Below, piece after piece: positions 34,011 to 43,197 of a DNA stretch of 64,000 bases. The number at the start of each line of letters is the position of its first letter. Position 1 is the stretch's first letter. A model generated the notes under the pieces. That model ran no database searches. It saw nothing but the letters and a program-made list of their open reading frames with translations, and had not been told where the DNA came from. The stretch spans positions 2,294,001 through 2,358,000 of the forward strand of contig NZ_CP171843.1 of NCBI RefSeq assembly GCF_048020265.1. Reading direction: 5' to 3'. A program made the translations under genes and the position numbers. Source of the stretch: Limnohabitans_A sp048020265. Lineage in GTDB: Bacteria; Pseudomonadota; Gammaproteobacteria; Burkholderiales; Burkholderiaceae_C.

Positions 34011-34025
34011 CCGGGCGGATCGGCC

Positions 34026-34427
34026 ATGAAACTGCCCAGCCACTTTGTTCGTGCCCTCGCCGCCTTGGCCTGTTGCATGTGCCTCGGCGCGCAAGCCAGC
34101 CCCAAATGGGAAGCGGTCATGCTCAACGACCAAGGCTTGTTCTACATCGACCCGAAGTCCATCACCGAAGAAGACGGCCGGAAAAAGGTGTGGAGCGCTC
34201 TGGATTACAAAAAACCGCAAAGCACAGGTGACGGCAAGCCTTATCTGTCCGTCCATTCACAGATCCAACTCAATTGCAAATTGAAAATGGCCCGGGTGTT
34301 GCATGTGACGTATTACACCGGTCCGATGCTCACAGGCCAAGTGGTGAGCCGCCAAGGCATGTTGCACGAATGGCTGGACATCGACCCCACATCACCGATT
34401 CAAAAAATCGCCCGACGCGTTTGTTGA
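34026..34427 (+). CDS. secreted protein resembling surface-adhesin protein E
   Basis: A 133-residue protein with an N-terminal signal peptide (RALAALACCMCLGAQAS, cleavage after about residue 24). One domain follows with WEAVMLNDQGLFYIDPKSI and VWSALDYKKPQ, and a Cys pair (C83 region and the C-terminal Cys) that may form a disulfide. The pattern resembles the small surface-adhesin E/CNP1-like group of Burkholderiales; this is a weak match by eye. It begins 15 bases after ispB. Confidence 0.6.
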   Translation: MKLPSHFVRALAALACCMCLGAQASPKWEAVMLNDQGLFYIDPKSITEEDGRKKVWSALDYKKPQSTGDGKPYLSVHSQIQLNCKLKMARVLHVTYYTGPMLTGQVVSRQGMLHEWLDIDPTSPIQKIARRVC

Positions 34428-34457
34428 TGCAAGCCGCAGCCCATCAGGCTGTGATCT

Positions 34458-35201
34458 TCAATGGACGGCATCCCTCAGCCGGATCACCTCTTCACGCAAA
34501 TCATGGGCCCATGCGCGGCGGTCGCGGCCTTGGGCCCATTGCAAGGCACCGAAATGGACCACCGCCGTGATCCGTGGCGCTGTCAGTGTGCGCCACATTG
34601 ACCCCAGCAGGGTGTCATCGCCAATATAACAAGGCGCAAAACTCGGCTCACCGCTGTGTGCATCCAGAAACTGAAGGGACATGGGTTGCACCGGGGCGTC
34701 GGCCTGAATGGCCGACTGGATCAGGTTGGCATGGAAAGGTAACAAATCACGCCCATCACTGGTTGTGCCCTCCGGGAAAACCGCCACCACATCGCCGTCC
34801 TTCATGGCATCGACCATGTCCTTGACCATGCGCAAGGCATCTTTTCGGCTGGTGCGTTCGATGTAGAGCGTGCCAGCCCCCGTGGCGAGCATGCCCACCA
34901 AGGGCCAGTCGCGGATGTCGGATTTGGACACAAAACGGCAATGCCGGGCCGCATGGATGACCGAAATGTCCAACCAGGAAATGTGGTTGGCCACGATCAA
35001 GGCCGGTCCGTTGGACACAGGCTGCCCCAGCACCTTGAGGTGAATGTCCCACAAGGCGAGAAACTGCAGTGCCCACGCCTGCACACGCATTTCCCGCTGC
35101 TCGGCATTGAGCTGGGGAAAGCGGACATAAATCGTCCACATGCCGACCAACACGTGCCATAGACCACGCAGCAACTTCCAAATCGCACGCAAGGTCCGCA
35201 T
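34458..35201 (-). CDS. plsC: 1-acyl-sn-glycerol-3-phosphate acyltransferase
   Basis: A 247-residue membrane acyltransferase. The HX4D motif is NHISWLD, followed by VSKSDIRDWPLVG, the TLYIERTS region and FPEGTTSDG, motifs II-IV of the PlsC family. A hydrophobic N-terminal segment anchors it. It acylates lysophosphatidic acid in phospholipid synthesis. The ATG at 35201 is preferred to the GTG directly before it. It is downstream of the pyr genes. Confidence 0.9.
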   Translation of the reverse strand: MRTLRAIWKLLRGLWHVLVGMWTIYVRFPQLNAEQREMRVQAWALQFLALWDIHLKVLGQPVSNGPALIVANHISWLDISVIHAARHCRFVSKSDIRDWPLVGMLATGAGTLYIERTSRKDALRMVKDMVDAMKDGDVVAVFPEGTTSDGRDLLPFHANLIQSAIQADAPVQPMSLQFLDAHSGEPSFAPCYIGDDTLLGSMWRTLTAPRITAVVHFGALQWAQGRDRRAWAHDLREEVIRLRDAVH

Positions 35202-35249
35202 CACGCACTCATGCCCTGGTCATCCACGGCTTGGAACAAGGCATCCTCA

Positions 35250-35270
35250 ACGCCCGATCCGCTCGGGCAT
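35250..35270. repeat. small hairpin GCCCGA-N5-TCGGGC between plsC and pyrC-like gene
   Basis: A perfect 6-base inverted repeat GCCCGA (35252-35257) / TCGGGC (35263-35268) with a 5-base loop. The same stem, extended to 8 bases, recurs at 44213-44233. It has no T-tract and may be a REP-like repeat. Confidence 0.45.
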
Positions 35271-35309
35271 GACAGCGCCCGCTCGGGTGACCACATGACG
35301 CAACACCCC

Positions 35310-36602
35310 TCAAGCCTCGAACGCCACATGCCCGCCAACCACAGTGGCCAACACGCGACCAGGCAGCTCGTAGCCGGAAAACGGCGTGCTCTTGCCTTGG
35401 CTGCGCAGCGAAGCTTCGGTCACAAGCCAATGGCCCTCGGTCGACAGCACGCAGACATCGGCCACGCCGCCCACCGCCAGATGACCCACCGAGTCCTGCA
35501 GGCTGCCCAGCGTCGACCCCAGCACACGGGCCGGGTCGGCCGTGATGCGCGACAACACTTGCGATAAAGGCAGCCCGGACTCTTGTCCCCACTTGAGCGC
35601 CAGGCTCCACAGCAGCTCCATGCCCGTGGCGCCGGGCTCGGCCTCGGCAAACGGCAGCGCCTTGGCGTCGGCATCCACCGGGGTATGGTCGGACACCAGC
35701 ACATCCAGGGTGCCGTCAACCAAACCTGCGCGCAGGGCATCGCGGTCGCGCTGCTGGCGCAACACGGGCACCAGGCGCGCACGGCTGTCGAAGTAGCCCA
35801 TGTCGGCATCGGTCAGGTGCAGCGAGTTGATGCTCACGTCGGCTGTGACCGGCAGGCCCTCGGCCTTGGCCTGGCGGATCAGCTCAACACCCTGGGCGCT
35901 GCTGATGCGGCACAGGTGCACGCGAGCACGCGTGCTGCGCACCAGCTCAAAAATCGTGTGCAGGGCAATGGTTTCGGCCGCCACCGACACGCCCGACAGG
36001 CCCATGCGTGTGGCCAAAGCGCCACTGGCGGCCACGCCCTTGCCCAGGTGCAACTCTTGTGGACGAAGCCAGACGGTGAAGCCAAAGGTGCTGGCGTATT
36101 GCAAGGCGCGTTGCAGCACCTGCGTACTGGGGATCGGCACCTCGGCCTGAGAAAAACCCACACAACCCGCAGCCGTGAGCTGGCCCATTTCGGTCAGCAC
36201 CTCGCCTTTGAGGCCCACGGTCAATGCGCCCAAGGGCAAAACGCGGGCCTGGTGCAGTTTTTCGGCGCGGTAGCGCAGCATCTCGACCAGACCGGGTTCG
36301 TCCAGCACGGGATCGGTGTCGGGTGAGCAAACCAGGCTGGTCACGCCTCCGGCCACGGCGGCGGCCATTTCGCTCTCCAGCATGCCTGCGTGCTCCTGGC
36401 CGGGTTCGCGCAAGCGCGCCGCCAGGTCCACCAGGCCTGGGGCCACGATGCAGCCCTTGGCGTCGATCACGCGGTTGGGGTTGAAGTCGGCGGGCGCCTG
36501 ACCCATGGCCACGATGCGACCGGCAGCGATCGCCAGATCGGCGATTTGGTCAAAGCCGCTGGCGGGGTCGATCACGCGGCCGTTTTGGATGAGTAGTTTC
36601 AT
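35310..36602 (-). CDS. dihydroorotase homologue without the metal HxH motif (PyrC', pyrX type)
   Basis: A 430-residue amidohydrolase-fold protein next to pyrB. The canonical DxHxHLREPG at the start of the barrel is DLAARLREPG here (59-68), so both metal-binding histidines are replaced (A61, R63). Later positions DHTPVDADAK and the C-terminal strand remain family-like. Inactive dihydroorotases of this kind form a structural complex with aspartate transcarbamoylase in Pseudomonas and relatives. The active dihydroorotase must be encoded elsewhere. Its start (36602) is 11 bases after the pyrB stop. Confidence 0.85.
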   Translation of the reverse strand: MKLLIQNGRVIDPASGFDQIADLAIAAGRIVAMGQAPADFNPNRVIDAKGCIVAPGLVDLAARLREPGQEHAGMLESEMAAAVAGGVTSLVCSPDTDPVLDEPGLVEMLRYRAEKLHQARVLPLGALTVGLKGEVLTEMGQLTAAGCVGFSQAEVPIPSTQVLQRALQYASTFGFTVWLRPQELHLGKGVAASGALATRMGLSGVSVAAETIALHTIFELVRSTRARVHLCRISSAQGVELIRQAKAEGLPVTADVSINSLHLTDADMGYFDSRARLVPVLRQQRDRDALRAGLVDGTLDVLVSDHTPVDADAKALPFAEAEPGATGMELLWSLALKWGQESGLPLSQVLSRITADPARVLGSTLGSLQDSVGHLAVGGVADVCVLSTEGHWLVTEASLRSQGKSTPFSGYELPGRVLATVVGGHVAFEA

Positions 36603-36613
36603 GGTGTCAGTCC

Positions 36614-37579
36614 TCACGCCTCATTGCCGGCCACGATGCTCATCACCGCCATGCGCACGGCGATGCCAAAGGTCACCTGCGGCAGGATCACGCTTTGTTG
36701 CCCATCGACCACGGCGGAATCAATCTCCACACCCCGGTTGATCGGCCCCGGGTGCATGACGATGGCGTCGGGCTTGGCCAGTTGGAGTTTTTCGGGGGTT
36801 AGGCCAAAGCTCTCGAAGTATTCCTGACTGGATGGCAATAGCGCACCGCTCATGCGCTCGTTTTGCAGGCGCAGCATGATGACCACATCGCAGCCCTTAA
36901 TACCCTCTTCGAGGTTGTTGAACACGCGCACACCCATTTGCGCCATGTCGGCGGGCACCAGGGTTTTAGGGCCGACCACACGCACTTCGGCGCAGCCCAA
37001 GGTAGTGAGCGCATGGATGTCGGAGCGCGCCACGCGCGAATGCAGCACGTCGCCCACGATGGCCACGGTCAGGTTGGAAAAATCCTTCTTGTAGTGCCGG
37101 ATGGTGTACATGTCCAGCAGGCCCTGGGTGGGGTGGGCGTGGCGACCGTCACCCGCGTTGACCACGTGCACATGGGGCGCGACATGCTGGGCAATCAGGT
37201 ACGGCGCGCCCGATTCGCTGTGCCGCACTACAAAGATGTCGGCGGCCATGGCGCTCAGGTTGGCGATGGTGTCGAGCAGCGACTCGCCCTTGCTGGCCGA
37301 CGAACGCGCAATGTCGAGCGTGTAGACATCGGCCGACAGGCGGGTGGCCGCGATGTCGAAGGTGGTGCGGGTGCGGGTGCTGTTTTCAAAAAACAGGTTG
37401 AACACGCTCTTGCCGCGCAAAAGGGGTACCTTTTTTACCTCGCGGTCACTCACGCTGACGAAGCTGGCCGCCGTGTCGAGGATGTGCGTCAGGATGTCCT
37501 TGGACAGGCCCTCGGTGGAGAGCAGGTGGATCAGCTCGCCGTTCTTGTTGAGTTGGGGGTTGTTGCGTTTGTAGAGCAT
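36614..37579 (-). CDS. pyrB: aspartate carbamoyltransferase catalytic subunit
   Basis: A 321-residue ATCase. The carbamoyl-phosphate loop is FENSTRTRTTFD, and HPTQGLLDMYTI, GDVLHSRVARS and HPGPINRGVEID are the other signatures. It makes carbamoyl aspartate in pyrimidine synthesis. It is followed by the inactive dihydroorotase homologue, as in non-enteric ATCase-PyrC' complexes. Confidence 0.96.
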   Translation of the reverse strand: MLYKRNNPQLNKNGELIHLLSTEGLSKDILTHILDTAASFVSVSDREVKKVPLLRGKSVFNLFFENSTRTRTTFDIAATRLSADVYTLDIARSSASKGESLLDTIANLSAMAADIFVVRHSESGAPYLIAQHVAPHVHVVNAGDGRHAHPTQGLLDMYTIRHYKKDFSNLTVAIVGDVLHSRVARSDIHALTTLGCAEVRVVGPKTLVPADMAQMGVRVFNNLEEGIKGCDVVIMLRLQNERMSGALLPSSQEYFESFGLTPEKLQLAKPDAIVMHPGPINRGVEIDSAVVDGQQSVILPQVTFGIAVRMAVMSIVAGNEA

Positions 37580-37595
37580 GTTGTTTTCACCTCAA

Positions 37596-38096
37596 TCAGG
37601 CTTTGTTCTCCACTTCAAAACTGAAACGGCCTGCCGCGTCGCGGGCCAGCGCCAGCGATTGCGTCTCCGGCAGGGCCACTCGGGCGGCGGCAAAGTCGGC
37701 CTGGATGGGCAGCTGGCGACCACCCCGGTCCACCAACACGGCCAGCTGCACCCGGGCCGGTCGGCCGTAGTCAAAAATTTCATTCAGCACGGCACGGATG
37801 GTGCGGCCCGTGTACAGCACATCGTCGAGCACCAGAATATCGGCCCCATCGACCTCAAAAGGCAGGCTGGTCTGGCCGCCTGCAGACAGGCCGCGCTGGG
37901 CGAAGTCGTCACGGTGCATGACCGAAGAGACCTGCCCTGACTCGCCGCTCAGACCCAGGTCGCGCTGCAGGCGCTCGGCCAGCCAGGCCCCGCCCGAGGT
38001 GATGCCCACTAGGCGGGTATGGGCCGTGCAAAGGCTGCGCACACCGCGCAGCAGCTCCAAATAAAGGGCCTCGGCGTTCAGAGCCAGTGCGCTCAT
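37596..38096 (-). CDS. pyrR: pyrimidine regulatory protein / uracil phosphoribosyltransferase
   Basis: A 166-residue PyrR. The PRPP loop is VLDDVLYTGRTIRAVL, and SGGAWLAERLQRDLGL marks the N-terminal part. In many bacteria PyrR is an RNA-binding attenuator of pyr genes and a weak uracil phosphoribosyltransferase; no attenuator stem is obvious before pyrB here. It overlaps the ruvX stop by 4 bases. Confidence 0.92.
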   Translation of the reverse strand: MSALALNAEALYLELLRGVRSLCTAHTRLVGITSGGAWLAERLQRDLGLSGESGQVSSVMHRDDFAQRGLSAGGQTSLPFEVDGADILVLDDVLYTGRTIRAVLNEIFDYGRPARVQLAVLVDRGGRQLPIQADFAAARVALPETQSLALARDAAGRFSFEVENKA

Positions 38097-38509
38097 GGGA
38101 TGTTCCTTAAAAATTGGTCCAGGATGATCGCCGCCGCCGCCGCATCGGCATCTTTGGCGCCATATGAATGCGCTTCGGTGGTGGTGTAACGCTCATCCAC
38201 CTCGTACACCACCAAGCCAAAACGGCCGCGCAACTGGCGACCGAACTTGCGGGCACGCAGGGTGTTTTCGTGCTCCCCGCCATCGGGGTGGGTGGGCACA
38301 CCGATCACCAGCGCGTCGGGCTGCCACTCTTTGATGCGTTTGGCGATGTGCTCAAACCGGGCGTCGCCCTCTGCCGCGATGGTGCCTTGCGGGGTGGCGG
38401 TTTTCATCAGCCGGTTGCCTACAGCCACGCCAGTACGCTTGAGGCCGTAGTCAAAGGCCAAAAAACTCTGGTGGTTGGCGGGAACGGTGTTCTCGGGAGT
38501 GCTGCTCAT
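38093..38509 (-). CDS. ruvX: Holliday junction resolvase-like / rRNA processing nuclease YqgF
   Basis: A 138-residue YqgF-family RNase H-fold protein. It has FLAFDYGLKRTGVAVGN (first catalytic Asp), VIGVPTHPDGGEHE (Glu) and YEVDERYTTTEAH with a late Asp in GAKDADAAAAAI. It takes part in 16S rRNA 5'-end maturation in E. coli. It overlaps algH and pyrR by 4 bases on each side. Confidence 0.92.
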   Translation of the reverse strand: MSSTPENTVPANHQSFLAFDYGLKRTGVAVGNRLMKTATPQGTIAAEGDARFEHIAKRIKEWQPDALVIGVPTHPDGGEHENTLRARKFGRQLRGRFGLVVYEVDERYTTTEAHSYGAKDADAAAAAIILDQFLRNIP

Positions 38510-39108
38510 GCGTGCCCCGCGTCAGGCGAGAGCATCCAGCTTTTGAGCCCCAACAGGTCCAGGGCGCGGTCGTAGCGCTCGGCCATGGGCACCTCAAACA
38601 CCACATCGGCCGAAGCGGGCACGGTGAGCCAGGTGTTTTCGCCCAGCTCGGACTCCAGCTGCCCCTCGCCCCAGGCCGCATAACCCAGCGTGACCAGCAC
38701 ACGGCGTGGCCCAGCGCCCGAAGAAAGGGCTTCGAGCACATCCCGCGACGTGGTCATCTCCAGCCCGCCAGGCACAGTGAGGGTGGAGGCGTAAATGGAG
38801 CCGCCATCCAGTTCAGGCTTGTCCATGCGCACCGGGTCGTGCAGCACAAAACCGCGCTCGGTCTGCACCGGGCCGCCGTGGCCCACCGGCTTGTCCACCA
38901 AGTCTTCACGACGCAGGGGCAAATCCACCTTGTCGAACAACAAGCGCATGCTGATGTCGGCCGGTTTGTTGATGATCAGACCCATGGCCCCACGGTGGCT
39001 GTGCTCGCACATGTAAACGACACTGCGGGCAAATGTCTCGTCCTCCAACCCGGGCATGGCGATCAGGAAATGATGCTTGAGGTCAATGGAGGCAGAATCG
39101 GCGGTCAT
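38506..39108 (-). CDS. UPF0301/AlgH family protein
   Basis: A 200-residue YqgE/AlgH protein. The family motifs are HFLIAMPGLEDETFARSVVY near the start, HRGAMGLIINKPAD, VGHGGPVQTERGFVLH and LGYAAWGEGQLESEL. Function is poorly known. It begins the compact operon with ruvX, pyrR, pyrB, the PyrC' gene and possibly plsC. Confidence 0.92.
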   Translation of the reverse strand: MTADSASIDLKHHFLIAMPGLEDETFARSVVYMCEHSHRGAMGLIINKPADISMRLLFDKVDLPLRREDLVDKPVGHGGPVQTERGFVLHDPVRMDKPELDGGSIYASTLTVPGGLEMTTSRDVLEALSSGAGPRRVLVTLGYAAWGEGQLESELGENTWLTVPASADVVFEVPMAERYDRALDLLGLKSWMLSPDAGHA

Positions 39109-39182
39109 GCGCCGATTTTAGCGGCCCCGTTTTTGCCAACGGAGCCACAGGTGCATTGTTTGACCCCAACCGGTATACCCCG

Positions 39183-40658
39183 ATGGAAACCCCTTTTTCT
39201 TGTGGCCTGGTCTGGCTGCGGCGCGACCTGCGCGTCAGTGACCATGCGGCCCTGCACCAAGCCCTCAAGCACTGCCAACGCGTGCATGTGGCCTTCGTCT
39301 TTGACACCGAGATTCTGGACGCCCTGCCCCGCGCGGACAGGCGGGTCGAATTCATCCGCGAATCGCTGGTCGAAGTTGATGAGCGTTTGCGCGAACTGGC
39401 GAGCGACCCGAAGGCGGGCCTGATCGTGCGTCACGGCGTGGCCAAGGACAAAATCGTCAAACTGGCCCAGCACCTGCAAGCGCAGGCCGTGTTTGCCAAC
39501 CACGACGACGAGCCGCTGGCACTGGCCCGCGACATCCAGGTGCGTGGCCACCTGGCCGACCACGGCATCGTGCTGCACACCTTCAAGGACCATGTGGTTT
39601 TTGAGCGTAACGAGGTGCTGACCCAGTCGGCCAAGCCCTTCAGCGTGTTCACACCCTACAAAAACGCCTGGCTGAAGAAAGTCACACCCGAAGACCTGCA
39701 GGCTTTCGAGGTGGCAGCGCTGGCCAAACGCCTGGCACCACGCCCCGACGATCTGGCGCACCCTGTGCCCAGCCTGGCCGACATCGGCTTTGAGCCCACC
39801 AATTTGCAAGCGCTGAAAATCCCCACGGGTGAGTCGGGCGCGCAGGCCTTGCTGCAGGACTTTCTGACCCGCATCGACCATTACGAAGACACGCGCAACT
39901 TCCCAGCCGTCAAAGGCCCCAGTTATTTGAGCGTACATTTGCGCTTTGGCACTGTGTCGATCCGCGAGCTGGCACGCAAGGCGCATGCCCGCATGCAGGC
40001 GGGCAGCACGGGGGCGAGTGTGTGGCTGTCGGAGTTGATCTGGCGGGACTTTTATGTGCAGGTGCTGCACAACTTTGCGCATGTGGGCCAAGGCCAAAGC
40101 TTCAAACACGACTACGACGCCATCCGCTGGGAACACGGCCCGCACGCCCACAAGCTGTTTGACGCTTGGTGCGAAGCGCGCACCGGCTACCCGTTGGTGG
40201 ACGCGGCCATGCGCCAGATCAACCAGACAGGCTACATGCACAACCGCCTGCGCATGGTGGTGGCGAGCTTTTTGGTGAAGGATTTAGGCATTGACTGGCG
40301 TTGGGGCGAAAAGTACTTCGCTACGCACCTGAACGACTTTGATTTGTCGGCCAACAACGGCGGCTGGCAATGGGCCAGCTCCAGCGGGTGCGATGCACAG
40401 CCCTACTTTCGCATCTTCAACCCGATCAACCAAAGCGAAAAGTTCGACCCCGAAGGCAAGTTCATCCGCCGATATCTGCCTGAACTGGCAGACTTGCCGA
40501 CGGCCGCACTGCACGCACCCTGGCTGGCCAAGCCCATGGAGTTGCAAGCGGCGGGGGTGGTGATTGGCAAGACCTACCCAGCACCCATCGTGGACCACGC
40601 CGAAGCGCGAGAGAAAACGCTGGCGCGGTATGCGGTGGTCAAGAAAAGCGCGGACTGA
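39183..40658 (+). CDS. phrB: deoxyribodipyrimidine photolyase, class I
   Basis: A 491-residue class I photolyase. The N-terminal antenna domain starts CGLVWLRRDLRVSDHAAL. The FAD domain has GYPLVDAAMRQINQTGYMHN, NNGGWQWASSSGCDAQPYFR and IFNPINQSEKFDPEG, all hallmarks of active CPD photolyases of the E. coli type. It repairs cyclobutane dimers using FADH-. I start at the ATG 39183; a TTG at 39156 is also in frame. It is the third family member in the window. Confidence 0.93.
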   Translation: METPFSCGLVWLRRDLRVSDHAALHQALKHCQRVHVAFVFDTEILDALPRADRRVEFIRESLVEVDERLRELASDPKAGLIVRHGVAKDKIVKLAQHLQAQAVFANHDDEPLALARDIQVRGHLADHGIVLHTFKDHVVFERNEVLTQSAKPFSVFTPYKNAWLKKVTPEDLQAFEVAALAKRLAPRPDDLAHPVPSLADIGFEPTNLQALKIPTGESGAQALLQDFLTRIDHYEDTRNFPAVKGPSYLSVHLRFGTVSIRELARKAHARMQAGSTGASVWLSELIWRDFYVQVLHNFAHVGQGQSFKHDYDAIRWEHGPHAHKLFDAWCEARTGYPLVDAAMRQINQTGYMHNRLRMVVASFLVKDLGIDWRWGEKYFATHLNDFDLSANNGGWQWASSSGCDAQPYFRIFNPINQSEKFDPEGKFIRRYLPELADLPTAALHAPWLAKPMELQAAGVVIGKTYPAPIVDHAEAREKTLARYAVVKKSAD

Positions 40659-40829
40659 TCAGATGGCGACCATCTCGAAGTCTTCCTTGCGGGCTGCGCA
40701 TTCGGGGCAGGTCCAGTTCATGGGCACATCCTCCCATTTGGTGCCGGGGGCAATGCCGTGCTCGGGGTCGCCTGCGGCTTCGTCGTAGATCCAGCCGCAA
40801 ATCAGGCACATCCAGGTTTTGTGTTCCAT
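40659..40829 (-). CDS. rubredoxin
   Basis: A 56-residue rubredoxin with the four iron ligands C8, C11, C41 and C44 (CLICG...CPECAARKEDFE). It is a small electron carrier. The longer frame around it is a shadow; the ATG at 40829 begins MEHKTWMCLI. It is convergent with phrB, the stops touching, and divergent from the thiD-like gene. Confidence 0.93.
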   Translation of the reverse strand: MEHKTWMCLICGWIYDEAAGDPEHGIAPGTKWEDVPMNWTCPECAARKEDFEMVAI

Positions 40830-40931
40830 CACAGTGTCGCAATCAGAGAGTCGAATAGAATGATTTGATTGTATCGGGCGAGCCCGGTGCCCGGCTGAAG
40901 ACCTTCTGAAGCACACTGCAATTCGCCTTTC

Positions 40932-41876
40932 ATGACCGATCACAAGCCCGAATTCCCAACCGAGACCGACGTGCTGGATGCCGAGGACGCTGCGGGCTTG
41001 GCCTGCGTCCTCTCCTTCAATGCCAACGACCCCAGCGGCGCAGGAGGCCTGACCTGCGACGCGACCGCCATGGCTTCGGTCGGGGCACATTGCATGCCGG
41101 TATGTACCGGTGCTTATGTGCGGGACACCACCAGCATCACCGACTTTTACCCCCTTGACGAAGAAGCCGTACACGACCAGGCCCGCGCCGTGGCCGAAGA
41201 CGTACCCGTGCAAGTCATCAAAGTCGGCTTTGTGGGCACACCGGAGAGCCTGGCAGTGATTGCTGAACTCTCGGACGACTACGACGGCGTGCCGGTGGTG
41301 GCTTACATGCCCAATTTGTCCTGGTGGGAAGACGACAAGATCGACGCTTATCTGGACGCTTTTCGCGAATTGCTGCTGCCGCAGACCAGTGTGCTGGTCG
41401 GCCACCACAGCACCCTGCGCCGCTGGCTGCTGCCGGAATGGTCGGGCGAGCGCAACCCCGGGCCACGCGACATTGCCAAAGCTGCCGCTGAGTTGGGCGT
41501 GCCCTACACCCTGGTGACCGGCCTGCCCTTGCCCGACCAGCACATTGACAACGCCTTGGCCTCGCCCGAAACCGTCTTGGCCCACGAAAAGTTTGAGCGC
41601 ATCGAGGCCGTATTTGCCGGCGCAGGTGACACCCTGACCGCGGCCCTTGCCGCTTTGCTGGCCACCGGCATGGATCTGCCCGAAGCCACCAGCGAAGCCC
41701 TGCATTACCTCGACCGCTGTCTGGATGAGGGTTTTCGGCCCGGTATGGGCCAGGTCATTCCAGACCGCCTGTTTTGGGCACTGCCTGAAGGCGAAGAAAG
41801 CGACGGCGAAGAAGGCCCCGAAGTTCATCCCGGCGCCGATTACTTTGAAGTGCCATTCAACGAAACCAAACATTGA
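40932..41876 (+). CDS. thiD: hydroxymethylpyrimidine/phosphomethylpyrimidine kinase (ThiD-like)
   Basis: A 314-residue ribokinase-fold kinase. The substrate loop is FNANDPSGAGGLTCDATAM and the anion-hole region is FAGAGDTLTAALAALLATG (normally GTGC/AGD). It would phosphorylate HMP in thiamine synthesis. The C-terminal acidic tail (EGEESDGEEGPE) is unusual but in frame. It is followed 17 bases later by hemL. Confidence 0.85.
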   Translation: MTDHKPEFPTETDVLDAEDAAGLACVLSFNANDPSGAGGLTCDATAMASVGAHCMPVCTGAYVRDTTSITDFYPLDEEAVHDQARAVAEDVPVQVIKVGFVGTPESLAVIAELSDDYDGVPVVAYMPNLSWWEDDKIDAYLDAFRELLLPQTSVLVGHHSTLRRWLLPEWSGERNPGPRDIAKAAAELGVPYTLVTGLPLPDQHIDNALASPETVLAHEKFERIEAVFAGAGDTLTAALAALLATGMDLPEATSEALHYLDRCLDEGFRPGMGQVIPDRLFWALPEGEESDGEEGPEVHPGADYFEVPFNETKH

Positions 41877-41893
41877 AGCCAGAGACAAGCCCC

Positions 41894-43189
41894 ATGACTG
41901 ACCGCAACCAAACCCTTTTTGACCGCGCCGCCCAAGTGATCCCCGGTGGGGTCAACTCGCCTGTGCGCGCCTTCCGCGCCGTGGGGGGCACCCCCCGTTT
42001 TGTGCAGCGTGCCCAAGGCGCTTATTTCTGGGACGCCAACGGCCAAAAATACATTGACTACATCGGCTCCTGGGGCCCGATGATCCTGGGCCACGGCCAC
42101 CCTGCCGTGCTCGAAGCTGTGCAAAAAGCAGCCCTCGACGGTTTCTCCTTTGGTGCCCCCACCGAGCGCGAAATCGAGCTGGCCGAAGAAATCATCAAGC
42201 ACGTGCCGTCCATGGAAATGGTGCGCCTGGTCAGCTCGGGCACCGAGGCGGGCATGAGCGCACTGCGCTTGGCTCGTGGGGCCACCGGCCGCACCAAGTT
42301 CATCAAGTTCGAAGGCTGCTACCACGGCCACTGCGATGCGCTGCTGGTCAAGGCCGGCTCGGGTCTGGCCACCTTTGGCAACCCCACCAGCGCAGGCGTG
42401 CCGCCCGAAGTGGTGCGCGACACCCTGGTGCTGGAATACAACAACATCGCGCAACTCGAAGAAGCATTTCAGCTGCACGGCCAAGAATTGGCCTGCGTGA
42501 TGATCGAGCCGATTGCGGGCAACATGAACTTTGTGCGCGCCAGCGTGCCCTTCATGAAACGCTGCCGCGAGCTGTGCAGCGAACACGGCGCGCTGCTGGT
42601 GTTTGACGAAGTGATGTCAGGTTTCCGCGTGGCTCTGGGAAGTGCGCAAAGCGTCTACGCCCAAGCCATCCCCGGATTCAAGCCCGACATGACGGTGCTG
42701 GGCAAAGTGATCGGCGGCGGCATGCCGCTGGCGGCCTTTGGTGGCCCGCGCGAGATCATGCGCCAATTGGCGCCCACCGGCCCGGTCTACCAGGCCGGCA
42801 CGCTCAGCGGCAACCCGGTGGCCACCGCCTGTGGCCTGGCCACGCTGCGCGAGATTGCCAAACCCGGCTTTTTTGATGCCCTGGGCGCTCGCACCAAAAG
42901 CCTCGTGGACGGGCTGACGGGCGCTGCCGCTGCGGCGGGTGTGCCCTTTGTGGGCGATTGCCAAGGTGGCATGTTCGGCTTTTTCCTGCTGCCCGAGTTG
43001 CCACAAAACTATGCCAAAGTGATGACCAGCGACAGCCCCAAGTTCAACAAACTGTTCCATGGCTTGCTCGATGGTGGCGTGTACATCGCGCCTGCGCTGT
43101 ACGAAGCCGGTTTTGTGAGCGCAGCGCACACCGAAGCCGACATCGCCGAGACCGTGCGTGTGGCCTCTGACGTGTTCAAAACACTCTGA
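41894..43189 (+). CDS. hemL: glutamate-1-semialdehyde 2,1-aminomutase
   Basis: A 431-residue PLP enzyme. The N terminus reads RAAQVIPGGVNSPVRAF. The PLP lysine is in VLGKVIGGGMPLAAFGG, and FDEVMSGFRVALG carries the conserved Asp. It makes 5-aminolevulinate for haem. The ATG at 41894 is chosen; a TTG at 41873 is in frame but less likely. Confidence 0.96.
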   Translation: MTDRNQTLFDRAAQVIPGGVNSPVRAFRAVGGTPRFVQRAQGAYFWDANGQKYIDYIGSWGPMILGHGHPAVLEAVQKAALDGFSFGAPTEREIELAEEIIKHVPSMEMVRLVSSGTEAGMSALRLARGATGRTKFIKFEGCYHGHCDALLVKAGSGLATFGNPTSAGVPPEVVRDTLVLEYNNIAQLEEAFQLHGQELACVMIEPIAGNMNFVRASVPFMKRCRELCSEHGALLVFDEVMSGFRVALGSAQSVYAQAIPGFKPDMTVLGKVIGGGMPLAAFGGPREIMRQLAPTGPVYQAGTLSGNPVATACGLATLREIAKPGFFDALGARTKSLVDGLTGAAAAAGVPFVGDCQGGMFGFFLLPELPQNYAKVMTSDSPKFNKLFHGLLDGGVYIAPALYEAGFVSAAHTEADIAETVRVASDVFKTL

Positions 43190-43197
43190 GCTGAGCC

